Source: JAJEAO01 sp963667635
GTDB taxonomy: Bacteria > Acidobacteriota > Vicinamibacteria > Marinacidobacterales > Marinacidobacteraceae
Reading direction: 5' to 3'
Assembly: GCA_965232015.1 (NCBI GenBank)
Contig: OZ246946.1
Location: 3,596,001 to 3,660,000 of the forward strand
Length of the DNA: 64,000 bases
Part shown: positions 35,550 through 43,094 of the stretch, piece by piece
Numbering within the stretch: position 1 is the stretch's first letter
Layout of the letters: every line of letters starts with the position of its first letter
The notes under the pieces: model-generated
Seen by the model: the letters and a program-made list of their open reading frames with translations, nothing else
What the model was told of the DNA's origin: nothing
Database searches by the model: none
Position numbers and translations under genes: made by a program

Positions 35550-36725
35550 TCAGCGGAAGCGCGCCAGACGGTAGTCGTCGAGGAGCGAGACCTCCACATC
35601 GTCGAGGATCTCCATCGCGGCGAGCATCCCCATGACCGGCGCCATGGTGACGCCGCTGTGCATGGAGGCGAAGTAGATCCCGGGAGCTCCGCGGTCGAAG
35701 CCGACGATCGGATGGCCGTCTTTCGGCAGCACCCGGTAGCCGAGTGTCACCTCTTCGACTTCGAGGCCTCGGACGGCGGGCAGGACCGAAGCCGTCGTCT
35801 CGAGGATGTCCCGACCCACCGCCATCGAGGCGTCAATCGAGCCGGCCCCGGCGAAGCCCACGCCGGCCACGACCTTTCCCCCGGCCGTCTGCTTGGCGTG
35901 AATCTCCGGCGCCAACAGGATGCGCCCGAGCGCCGGATCGGCAGGGACCGAGTGGGCGAGGATGCCCGGCGATTCCACCAGCGGGACGTCAACCCCCGCC
36001 TGCTGCGCGAGTCCGGGCGCCTGGACGCCCGCCGCCAGCACCAGCACGTCGAGCTCGTGCCGTCCGGCGGTGGTCTCCACGCCCCGGAGCGCCCCGTAGC
36101 CGAGATCCAGCCCGGTGACCTCGGCGGTCACGAACCGGGCGCCCTCCGCCTCGGCGGCGGACCAGATCGCGCGGGTCGTCGAGCGCGGCTCGATGCTCCC
36201 CTCGGCGCTCGCCCACGCCGAGCCGAGAACCGGCTTCCGTGGGGTCACGCCCGGTTCGAGACGCGCGAACTCGTCGGCGTCCACCGGATGGACCGGATAC
36301 CCCCAGCGCTGCGACCGGAGGACCTGTTCCCGGAGGAGTCCGGCGCGGTCGGGCGCATCCCGGTACTCGAGGCTGCCGCCCCACGTCACCTCCAGCCCGT
36401 GCCCGACCTCGGCCTCCATCCGCCGCCAGCCGAGGAGGCCGAGCCAGTTCAGCTCGAAGTAGGACCGGGGCCGCTTGGAGAAGTTGGCGTTGATCCAGGC
36501 GAACGAGTTGCCGGTGGCGCCCGCCGCCGGGCCCTCGCGCTCGAAGACGGTGACGTCGGCGCCCCGGCGCGCGAGGTGCCAGGCGATCGAGGAGCCCACG
36601 ATCCCGCCCCCGACGACGCCGATGCGGCCCCCGAGGCGCTGCGCCGCGGAGACGCCGCGACCCCCGGCGGTTGCCGCCCAGACCAAGCCCCCGGCCGCGG
36701 AGACGAGCAGGCTCCGACGCTTCAT
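35550..36725 (-). CDS. Exported FAD-dependent amine/amino-acid oxidase (DAO family)
   Basis: A 391-residue DAO-type flavoenzyme. An N-terminal MKRRSLLVSAAGG resembles a Tat signal, then the FAD motif GVVGGGIVGSSIAWHLARRG at residues 36-55 and a C-terminal GYRVLPKDGHPIVG...PGIYFASMHSGVTMAP that closes the flavin site. Relatives oxidise glycine, sarcosine or D-amino acids. ATG at 36725 comes 1 base after the stop of the sulfite-oxidase-like gene, so they form an operon. The pairing of a molybdenum and a flavin enzyme outside the cytoplasm suggests oxidation of an S- or N-containing small molecule, which is inference. Confidence 0.82.
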   Translation of the reverse strand: MKRRSLLVSAAGGLVWAATAGGRGVSAAQRLGGRIGVVGGGIVGSSIAWHLARRGADVTVFEREGPAAGATGNSFAWINANFSKRPRSYFELNWLGLLGWRRMEAEVGHGLEVTWGGSLEYRDAPDRAGLLREQVLRSQRWGYPVHPVDADEFARLEPGVTPRKPVLGSAWASAEGSIEPRSTTRAIWSAAEAEGARFVTAEVTGLDLGYGALRGVETTAGRHELDVLVLAAGVQAPGLAQQAGVDVPLVESPGILAHSVPADPALGRILLAPEIHAKQTAGGKVVAGVGFAGAGSIDASMAVGRDILETTASVLPAVRGLEVEEVTLGYRVLPKDGHPIVGFDRGAPGIYFASMHSGVTMAPVMGMLAAMEILDDVEVSLLDDYRLARFR

Positions 36726-36726
36726 C

Positions 36727-37893
36727 TCATCCGGCCATGACGGTGCGGGGGAACTGGGCGTTGTCCTCCCAGTAGGTCTTCTTGAGGCTCAGGTCCGCCG
36801 GCTGCTCGCGGCCGAACTCGTCCACCGCGTTCGAGACCAGCGTGTGCTCGCCCGGCGCCAGCGCGTCGGTCTCGAGCTCCCAGAAGGTCCACGCGTAGGG
36901 GTTGCCGCTGCGGTCGAGGCTCGCCTCCCGCCAGGCGCCGCCATCCACCCGGACCCGCACCTCGCGGATCGGAGTGCCGTCGTTCCACGCCACGCCGAAG
37001 ATCCGGGTTCCGCCGCCCGCGGTCCGCGAGACGCGGGCGATGACCGACTTGATCCGCTGCCGGGTCACCGAGCGCTCGAACCAGACCGTTTCGCCATCCA
37101 CTTCCTCGCCGATGATCGTCACGTAGTCGCGGCCCATGAACCGGTTCATCAGCCGCCGGTCGTTCAACTGGATGCGCGTGAGCCACTTCACGTGCCCGAT
37201 CCCGTACCAACCGGGCACGATGAGCCGCAGCGGGAAGCCGTTCTTCTCGGGCAGCGGCTCACCGTTCATCTCCCACGCGAGCAGCGCTCCCGAGTCGAGC
37301 GTGTCCTCGAGCGACATGGCCCGGGCGAAGTCCTGCGGATACTCGGCGTTGCGGATCGTTTCGGTGCCGTGGTCCGCCGCCCAGAACACGGTCTCGATCA
37401 CGGTCGGGTGGGGGCGGGCGGTCTCGATCAGAGGCCGCAGCAGGGTGCCTCCCCAGACCGCATTCCCCACCATCCCGTGGTGGCGGATGCCCTGGTTGCC
37501 CGAGCACTCGAACGTCACCGTGCGCTCGACTCGCGGCATCGCCTTCAGGTCATCGAGGGTGAACGTGCGGGGGCGCTCCACCAGGCCGTCCAGACGCAGG
37601 GACCAGTCCGCCGCGTTCAGGCTGGGTCGGTTGTAGTGGGCGACCGAGAAGAAGTCCTCGTTCGGGGTGATGAAGCTCGTCAGCTCGCGAAGGTCGATCC
37701 GGAACGGGTATTCGCCCCGCATCGTGGAGAAGTCCTCCGGGACGTCGGTGAACGGGATGACGTCCTCGTCCTGGAGCGCGCCGGCCCGGGCGGCGCTGAA
37801 GACGCCCTTGGGGAGCGCGGCGGCCGCCGCCAGCGCGGACAGAACCCGAAGGGTTTCGCGCCGCGAACGCGGAGTCGTTGGGGAACGGAGCAT
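36727..37893 (-). CDS. Tat-exported molybdopterin sulfite-oxidase-family protein
   Basis: A 388-residue protein. The twin-arginine signal is SRRETLRVLSALAAAAA, residues 10-26. The molybdopterin domain spans about 70-250 with the Mo-ligand Cys130 in TVTFECSGNQG. A dimerisation domain (TRIFGVAWNDG, VRVDGGAWREA) ends the protein, as in sorting-type and YedY-like sulfite oxidases. ATG at 37893 is preferred to an upstream ATG because GGGAGG sits six bases ahead and the signal follows. No haem domain is present, so a separate electron acceptor is needed. It is the first gene of an operon with the DAO oxidase. Confidence 0.87.
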   Translation of the reverse strand: MLRSPTTPRSRRETLRVLSALAAAAALPKGVFSAARAGALQDEDVIPFTDVPEDFSTMRGEYPFRIDLRELTSFITPNEDFFSVAHYNRPSLNAADWSLRLDGLVERPRTFTLDDLKAMPRVERTVTFECSGNQGIRHHGMVGNAVWGGTLLRPLIETARPHPTVIETVFWAADHGTETIRNAEYPQDFARAMSLEDTLDSGALLAWEMNGEPLPEKNGFPLRLIVPGWYGIGHVKWLTRIQLNDRRLMNRFMGRDYVTIIGEEVDGETVWFERSVTRQRIKSVIARVSRTAGGGTRIFGVAWNDGTPIREVRVRVDGGAWREASLDRSGNPYAWTFWELETDALAPGEHTLVSNAVDEFGREQPADLSLKKTYWEDNAQFPRTVMAG

Positions 37894-38014
37894 GAGGAGC
37901 CTCCCGGAAGTCATGGATCTGGGGATTCAATTTACCCAACCGGCATCCTCCCGGGTCGAAGGGGAGCGCGGGAGCCGTCCCCGGCGGTGTGAAAGGATGC
38001 CTGGGGGAGGGACC

Positions 38015-39985
38015 ATGAACGCTGGACGCACGACCCCGAAATCGCCGCGAAAGCCGACGCTCCCGGATCGGGCTCTCGGCATGGACCGGGGGATCACCCG
38101 GCGGGACTTCCTCAACGGGCTGCCGGTCGCGGGCCTCGCCGCCGCCTTTCCCGCGGGCGCCGGCTGGCTGTTCTCCGGCTGCGACGGGAGCGTCCCGCCG
38201 CCCTCCGGCCCCTACCCGCCCGCGCTGACCGGGCTCCGGGGCAGCCACCCCGGTTCGTTCGACGTCGCCCATCGCCTTCGCGACCTGGTGCGGCGGCAGG
38301 CCGCGGGGGGTGGGCGCGTCGAGGGCTGGGACGACTCGGCCGCTGCGGACGGCGGTCGCTTCGACCTCGTGGTCGTGGGCGCGGGCATCAGCGGTCTCGC
38401 GGCCGCCTGGTTCTATGCGAAAGCCGCCGGGCCCGACGCCACCATCCTCGTTCTCGACAACCACGACGACTTCGGCGGACACGCGCGGCGGAACGAGTTC
38501 ACCCACGAGGGGCGCACTGTGCTCGCCTACGGCGGCACGCAGTCCATTGACTCCCCGGCCACCTTCAGCGCCGCCGCCCGGGGCCTGCTCGACGAGCTGG
38601 GCGTGGACCTCGACCTGTTCTACCAGGCGTTCGACCGCGACTTCTACCGCTCGCGAGGGCTGAACCGCGGGGTCTTCTTCGGGACGGAGGACTTCGCCGC
38701 CGATCGGCTGGTGGCTGGCTACGGATCCCGTCCGGCGGCGGAGTTCTCGGCGGCGGCGCCGTTCTCGGCCGCCGGACGCGAGGACTTCGTTCGGCTCTTC
38801 GATGCGCCTCCGGACCCCTGGCCGGAGCTCGACGAAGCTGCGAAGAAGGACCGGCTCGGAGTCACCAGCTACCGCGATTTCCTCGATGCCCTGGGGACGG
38901 GTGTGGAGGTTCAGGCGTTTTTCCGCCAGCGGACCCACGGGCTCTACGGCATGGGGACGGACGGGGTCCCGGCGCTGGATCTGTGGGCGATGGGCTATCC
39001 CGGGTTCGACGCGATGGGTCTCACCCCCTCCGACCACCCGCTGCTCACGCTGACGGCCAAGCCGAATCCGACGCCCGAGCCCTACATCTTCCACTTCCCC
39101 GACGGCAACGCCACGATCGCGCGCCTCCTCGTCCGCCGTCTGGTTCCGGAAGCGGCGCCCGGATCCACCGCCGAGGACATCGTGCGGGCGCGGTTGAACT
39201 ACGGCGCGCTCGACCGGGACGGGGCGCCCCGGCGGATCCGGCTGAACTCCACCGCGGTCCGGGTCCGCGACGGCGCCGAGGGGGAGGCGTCCGTCACCTA
39301 CGTGCAGGACGGGGAGGAAATCCGGGTGCGGGCGGGACGGGTCGTGCTCGCGTGCTACAACCGGGTGATTCCGTTCCTCGTCCCGGAGCTGCCCGAAGCG
39401 CAGCGCGAGGCGCTCGCCTACCCGCCGAAGGTGCCGCTGGTGTACGGCAACGTCCTGCTCCGGAGCTGGCGGTCGTTCACGGAGCTCGGCGTCTCCTCGA
39501 TCCACTTTCCCGCTGGATTCCACTCCTCCGTGTCGCTCGATTTCCCGGTCAGCATCGGCGGGTACGCGTTCTCGAGCGGCCCGGACGACCTGATCGTCCT
39601 TCACACCGTTCGCACCCCGTGCCGCCCCGGGGGCAGCGCCCGGGAGCAGTACCGCGCCGGGCAGGCCGAGCTGCTGCGCACGCCCTTCGAGACCTTCGAG
39701 CGGGAGACGCGCGACCAGCTCGCCCGCGCCCTCGGCCCCGGCGGTTTCGATCCGGCGAGCGACATCCTCGGGATCACGATGAACCGGTGGCCGCACGGCT
39801 ACTCCTACGAGTACAACCCGCTGTGGGACCCGGTCTTTCCGCCGGGGGAGGCGCCGCACGAGATCGGCCGTCGTCGGTTCGGGCGGGTCCACATCGCGAA
39901 CGCCGACGCCGGCGCCTACGCCTACACCCAGTCCGCGGTGGACCAGGCGTTTCGGGCGGTCTCGGAGATCTTCGCCGCCGATTGA
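38015..39985 (+). CDS. Tat-exported NAD(P)/FAD protein, spermidine dehydrogenase-like
   Basis: A 656-residue flavoprotein. The signal TRRDFLNGLPVAGLAAAFPA (residues 28-47) is a classic Tat peptide and GCDGS follows it. The FAD motif DLVVVGAGISGLAAAW is near residue 113, and LDNHDDFGGHARRNEF is the second FAD/substrate motif. The C-terminal end DAGAYAYTQSAVDQAFRAV completes the fold. This arrangement matches the spermidine-dehydrogenase-like group; the actual amine substrate is unknown. ATG at 38015 follows GGGGGAGGG. It is divergent from the sulfite-oxidase operon and 7 bp upstream of the fpg gene. Confidence 0.8.
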   Translation: MNAGRTTPKSPRKPTLPDRALGMDRGITRRDFLNGLPVAGLAAAFPAGAGWLFSGCDGSVPPPSGPYPPALTGLRGSHPGSFDVAHRLRDLVRRQAAGGGRVEGWDDSAAADGGRFDLVVVGAGISGLAAAWFYAKAAGPDATILVLDNHDDFGGHARRNEFTHEGRTVLAYGGTQSIDSPATFSAAARGLLDELGVDLDLFYQAFDRDFYRSRGLNRGVFFGTEDFAADRLVAGYGSRPAAEFSAAAPFSAAGREDFVRLFDAPPDPWPELDEAAKKDRLGVTSYRDFLDALGTGVEVQAFFRQRTHGLYGMGTDGVPALDLWAMGYPGFDAMGLTPSDHPLLTLTAKPNPTPEPYIFHFPDGNATIARLLVRRLVPEAAPGSTAEDIVRARLNYGALDRDGAPRRIRLNSTAVRVRDGAEGEASVTYVQDGEEIRVRAGRVVLACYNRVIPFLVPELPEAQREALAYPPKVPLVYGNVLLRSWRSFTELGVSSIHFPAGFHSSVSLDFPVSIGGYAFSSGPDDLIVLHTVRTPCRPGGSAREQYRAGQAELLRTPFETFERETRDQLARALGPGGFDPASDILGITMNRWPHGYSYEYNPLWDPVFPPGEAPHEIGRRRFGRVHIANADAGAYAYTQSAVDQAFRAVSEIFAAD

Positions 39986-39992
39986 GCGTTCG

Positions 39993-40847
39993 ATGCCCGA
40001 GCTCCCCGAGGCGGAGATCCACCGCGAGCGCCTGACCGGGTGGCTGGCGGGTCGCCGCATCGTCTCCGTGGAGGCTCCCGACGCGCTGATTCGCCGGGGA
40101 CAGTCGGAGGCGGCGCTGAAGGAGGCCGCCGAAGGAGCGGTGGTGGAGGCGGTCCGGCGCCGGGGGAAGTTCCTGCGGATCGAGCTGGACGGCGGCCGTC
40201 CCGATCTCCTGAGCCACCTCGGGATGACCGGGAAGTGGATCCGCCGGTCCGCCGGCGAGGCCGACCCTCCGGCGGTTCGCGCCGCCCTCCGTACCCGGGA
40301 CGACCGGATCCTGTTCTCGGACCCGAGGCGACTCGGTCGATTCGCGGTCTGTCTCCCCGCCGACGAGGCGCGCCTCGCCCGGCTCGGTCCTGAGCCCCTC
40401 GGGCGCGCCTTCACCGGCGCGCGCCTCGCCGCCATGCTGCGGGCGACCCACCGCCCGGTGAAGGCGCTGCTCATGGATCAGGATCGGATCGCCGGGATCG
40501 GCAACATCCAGGCCACCGAGAGCCTGTGGCGGGCGGGCATCCATCCCGCGCAGCCCGGCGACACGCTCGTCGGGGCGGAGGCGACCCGGCTCCACCGTGC
40601 GATCCGGGAGACCCTGCGGCGGACCATTCGCGAGGCGCGGGACATCGAGCTCCGCTACGTGAGCGAGGGAGGTCCGGGCCGCGACGCCGCGCGGGCCCGG
40701 TTCGCCGTGTACGGCCAGGCGGGAGAGCCGTGCCCGCGATGCCGCGCCGCACGGATCGAGCGGACGGTGATCACCGGCCGATCCTCCTTCCTCTGCCGCC
40801 GCTGCCAACCGCCGCCGCGGACCGGATCTTCGCCTCCCTCCGCGTGA
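39993..40847 (+). CDS. mutM: Formamidopyrimidine-DNA glycosylase family protein
   Basis: A 284-residue Fpg/Nei-family base-excision repair enzyme. The start MPELPEAE provides the catalytic Pro2 and Glu3 (the usual PELPEVE has V for A). A lysine in RRRGKFLRIEL and the DRIAGIGNIQATE helix-two-turn-helix loop follow. The C-terminal zinc finger is CPRC...CRRC. It would remove oxidised purines and cleave the strand. The A variant at the N-terminus is more common in Nei-like branches, so substrate range is uncertain. It follows the spermidine-dehydrogenase-like gene by 7 bp. Confidence 0.88.
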   Translation: MPELPEAEIHRERLTGWLAGRRIVSVEAPDALIRRGQSEAALKEAAEGAVVEAVRRRGKFLRIELDGGRPDLLSHLGMTGKWIRRSAGEADPPAVRAALRTRDDRILFSDPRRLGRFAVCLPADEARLARLGPEPLGRAFTGARLAAMLRATHRPVKALLMDQDRIAGIGNIQATESLWRAGIHPAQPGDTLVGAEATRLHRAIRETLRRTIREARDIELRYVSEGGPGRDAARARFAVYGQAGEPCPRCRAARIERTVITGRSSFLCRRCQPPPRTGSSPPSA

Positions 40848-40949
40848 TCGCCGCGCTGCCGGTCTCGACCCGGTTGCCGATGGGTCGCGGGACCGTGTTA
40901 CGCTTCGGAACGGCGAGGAGGGAGACGGCGGAACGCCGGATTGCGCCTC

Positions 40950-40973
40950 CCCGGGGCGCGGCCAGCGCCCGGG
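40950..40973 (+). terminator. Possible terminator hairpin after fpg
   Basis: CCCGGGGCGC and GCGCCCGGG pair with one bulged base around a 5-base loop, followed by TGCTTTGCTG. A weak candidate in the 260-bp gap before the zinc-ribbon gene; the rest of that gap shows no feature. Confidence 0.3.
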
Positions 40974-41107
40974 TGCTTTGCTGAAGCCGGTTGTCGGACC
41001 CGTTCCGGCGTTCTTGAGCGGCGCATCCCCGTCCTCTGTGTTCTTGGAGAAGTCGCGCGCTCGGTCGCGCGTCGCCATCGTTCCGGGATCCGTCCCACGC
41101 CCGACTT

Positions 41108-41557
41108 GTGAAGTACCGAAGACGCGGCCGTAGAAAAAAGCGGCCCGACACCCCCGAACAACGTCGCTTTCATCGGGAGATGAACGAGCGGCTCGCCGAT
41201 CTCGGCAACACCGAGCAGTTGCGAACGCTGCGCCTCGCCGGCGACCGGCGCGCGGCGGTGGTCACGCGCTGTGGCCGCTGCGGCTACCAGTGGCCCACCG
41301 GCGAGATGGCCATCGTGGTCGGTTCCACCTGCCCGACCTGCCAGACCGCGCTCCGCTCCTGCCGGCACTGTTCGCTGTTCGACCCGGCGCAGCGGTTCGA
41401 GTGCCGCGCCGAGATCCCCGAGCGGATCCAGAACAAGTGGGCCGGGAACGAGTGCCTGTTCTTCCGGGCCCTCGAGGTCCTCGATGTCACCGGCAGGCGT
41501 CTGGACACGAATCGGGACGCGAAGGCGCGGTTCGAGCGGCTGTTCGACGGGGGCTGA
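41108..41557 (+). CDS. Small zinc-ribbon protein, function unknown
   Basis: A 149-residue basic protein (GTG start at 41108; KYRRRGRRKKRP). Cysteine pairs CGRC (55/58), CPTC (75/78) and CRHC (85/88) plus single Cys99 and Cys116 suggest two zinc-binding ribbons. The basic N-terminus may contact nucleic acid. Its stop lies one base before the probable CTG start of the DUF72 gene. I recognise no named family. Confidence 0.6.
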   Translation: MKYRRRGRRKKRPDTPEQRRFHREMNERLADLGNTEQLRTLRLAGDRRAAVVTRCGRCGYQWPTGEMAIVVGSTCPTCQTALRSCRHCSLFDPAQRFECRAEIPERIQNKWAGNECLFFRALEVLDVTGRRLDTNRDAKARFERLFDGG

Positions 41558-41558
41558 C

Positions 41559-42269
41559 CTGCGCCTGCTCGCGGGGACTTCCGGCTACGGGTTCCGGGAC
41601 TGGATCGGGACCTTCTATCCGAAAGGGACGAAGCCCCGCGACTTCCTCGCCCGCTACGCGGAGGTCTTTCCGACCGTCGAGGTGAACTACACCTTCCGCC
41701 GGTTCCCGACGCCGACCGTCGTGTCGGGGTGGGCGGCGGCGGTGCCCGAGGACTTCGTGTTCGCGGTGAAGGCGAACATGCGGATCACCCATCGCGCCCG
41801 GCTGCGCGACGTGGGGGAGTTGGTGGCGGACTTCGTGAACGCGCTTCTGCCGCTCGGGAATCGGTTGGGGCCGGTGCTGTTCCAGTGTCCGCCGTGGTTC
41901 CGACGCGACGACGACCGGCTGGAGGGATTCCTGGGGGACCTGCCCGAAGGCCGCTCGTTCGCGCTCGAATTCCGCCACTCCTCGTGGGACTGCGATCCGG
42001 TGCGCGACGCCTGCCGAGCGGCCGGAGTGGCCCTCGTCGCCGGGATCCACGCCCTCGACGATCCACCTCAGATCCCGGTGACGAGCGATTTCGCCTACGT
42101 CCGGCTCCGCCGCGACCCTCCCTACACCGAGGCGGAGAGCGGGGTTCTCGCAGCGGCGCTGCGGGAGCTCGGGGACCGGGTCGGGACGATCTACCTCTAC
42201 GTGAAGCACGACGGTCCAGGTCTCGCGCCGGCGGCGGTGGAAGAGATCCGCGCCGCCGCCGGCGACTAG
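41559..42269 (+). CDS. DUF72 family protein, probable CTG start
   Basis: A 236-residue TIM-barrel-like DUF72 protein: LLAGTSGYGFRDWIGTFYP at the start, EVNYTFRRFPT, FQCPPWF and ALEFRHSSW in order, the standard family landmarks. Homologues begin M-x-L-x-V-GTSGY. Here the matching codon is CTG at 41559 (or 41565) and no ATG, GTG or TTG occurs in frame nearby, so initiation at CTG is inferred. The stop of the zinc-ribbon gene ends one base before. Biochemical role of DUF72 is unknown. Confidence 0.8.
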   Translation: MRLLAGTSGYGFRDWIGTFYPKGTKPRDFLARYAEVFPTVEVNYTFRRFPTPTVVSGWAAAVPEDFVFAVKANMRITHRARLRDVGELVADFVNALLPLGNRLGPVLFQCPPWFRRDDDRLEGFLGDLPEGRSFALEFRHSSWDCDPVRDACRAAGVALVAGIHALDDPPQIPVTSDFAYVRLRRDPPYTEAESGVLAAALRELGDRVGTIYLYVKHDGPGLAPAAVEEIRAAAGD

Positions 42270-42323
42270 CACGGTAGAGTGCCTGTTCCCGATCCGGGAC
42301 GGGTCGCGACAGGGGAGGTCGCC

Positions 42324-42611
42324 ATGATCGAACTCAAAGCGAACGAGTTTTCCGGCCGGGTGTTGGAACGGGTGTCGTCCGCCGCTGTGGGCGAGCGGGT
42401 CGTGATCCGTCAGGAGAACGGCGAGCCCGCACTCGAATTCGAGCGGTGTGCGCCGACATCACCGTGGAAGGGCTTCACGCGGGAGAAACTCCGCGAGGTT
42501 CTTCGGCGCCACGGGATCGAGCCGGATCCGCCGGAGGTCGTCGCCGCGATGGAAGAGGCTCTTCTGGATTCCTCCCTGAGCTGCCGTCTCCTCGGCGTGG
42601 ACCCGGAGTAG
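42324..42611 (+). CDS. Putative antitoxin of PIN-type TA module
   Basis: A 95-residue acidic protein (MIELKANEFSGRVLERVSSA) beginning with a short DNA-binding-like region as in Phd/AbrB-type antitoxins and ending in a helical, acidic toxin-binding tail. ATG at 42324 follows AGGGGAGG. It ends 8 bp before a PIN-domain gene. Antitoxin identity comes mainly from this arrangement. Confidence 0.65.
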   Translation: MIELKANEFSGRVLERVSSAAVGERVVIRQENGEPALEFERCAPTSPWKGFTREKLREVLRRHGIEPDPPEVVAAMEEALLDSSLSCRLLGVDPE

Positions 42612-42619
42612 GCCCTCCC

Positions 42620-43012
42620 GTGGGGATCCTGCTGGACACCCTCTTTCTCTATTGGCTGATGCAGGACCGCTCCGCCGTCGAGAGGCTCCTGGGCAGACAA
42701 CGAGTGCCTCCCGTCGTAAGCGTCGTGTCGCTGTGGGAAATGCGGTTGAAGCATCAGTCGCTTCGGCCGTCCGGTGAGCGCAAGAGCCCACATGATCCCG
42801 CCGCTGTCTTGCAGGCTCTCGAGGATCTGAGAACGCCTGTCTTGGGCATGGAGGCGGGCGACGTGATGCACCCCTTGGTACCACTCCTGGCTCATCGGGA
42901 TCCGTTCGATGAACTCCTGCTCTGCCAAGCGCAGCGGCGGAACTTGCGATTGGCGACCACGGACGGGAAGCTGCTGGAGCATCCAGGGGCGATCCGGCTC
43001 CCGGGTACGTGA
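42620..43012 (+). CDS. PIN-domain toxin (VapC-like ribonuclease)
   Basis: A 130-residue PIN domain. The four acidic positions are visible: Asp in GILLDTLF, Glu in SLWEMRLK, Asp in HRDPFDELLLCQA and Asp in LATTDGKLL. These coordinate Mg/Mn for RNA cleavage. GTG at 42620 gives the correct N-terminal strand directly. It follows its putative antitoxin by 8 bp, the standard order. The target RNA is unknown. Confidence 0.82.
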   Translation: MGILLDTLFLYWLMQDRSAVERLLGRQRVPPVVSVVSLWEMRLKHQSLRPSGERKSPHDPAAVLQALEDLRTPVLGMEAGDVMHPLVPLLAHRDPFDELLLCQAQRRNLRLATTDGKLLEHPGAIRLPGT

Positions 43013-43094
43013 GGGACACGTCGCCCCGGCCAAGGTCAGCCGAGTGGAGAGGCGCGGGACTCCCGTCCCCTGATGGAGTCTGGAGTCGCGAGAG

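Noticed and set aside
37550..40474. 974-codon minus-strand frame
   Set aside because: Antisense to the spermidine-dehydrogenase-like and fpg genes; sequence is shadow-like with no domain.
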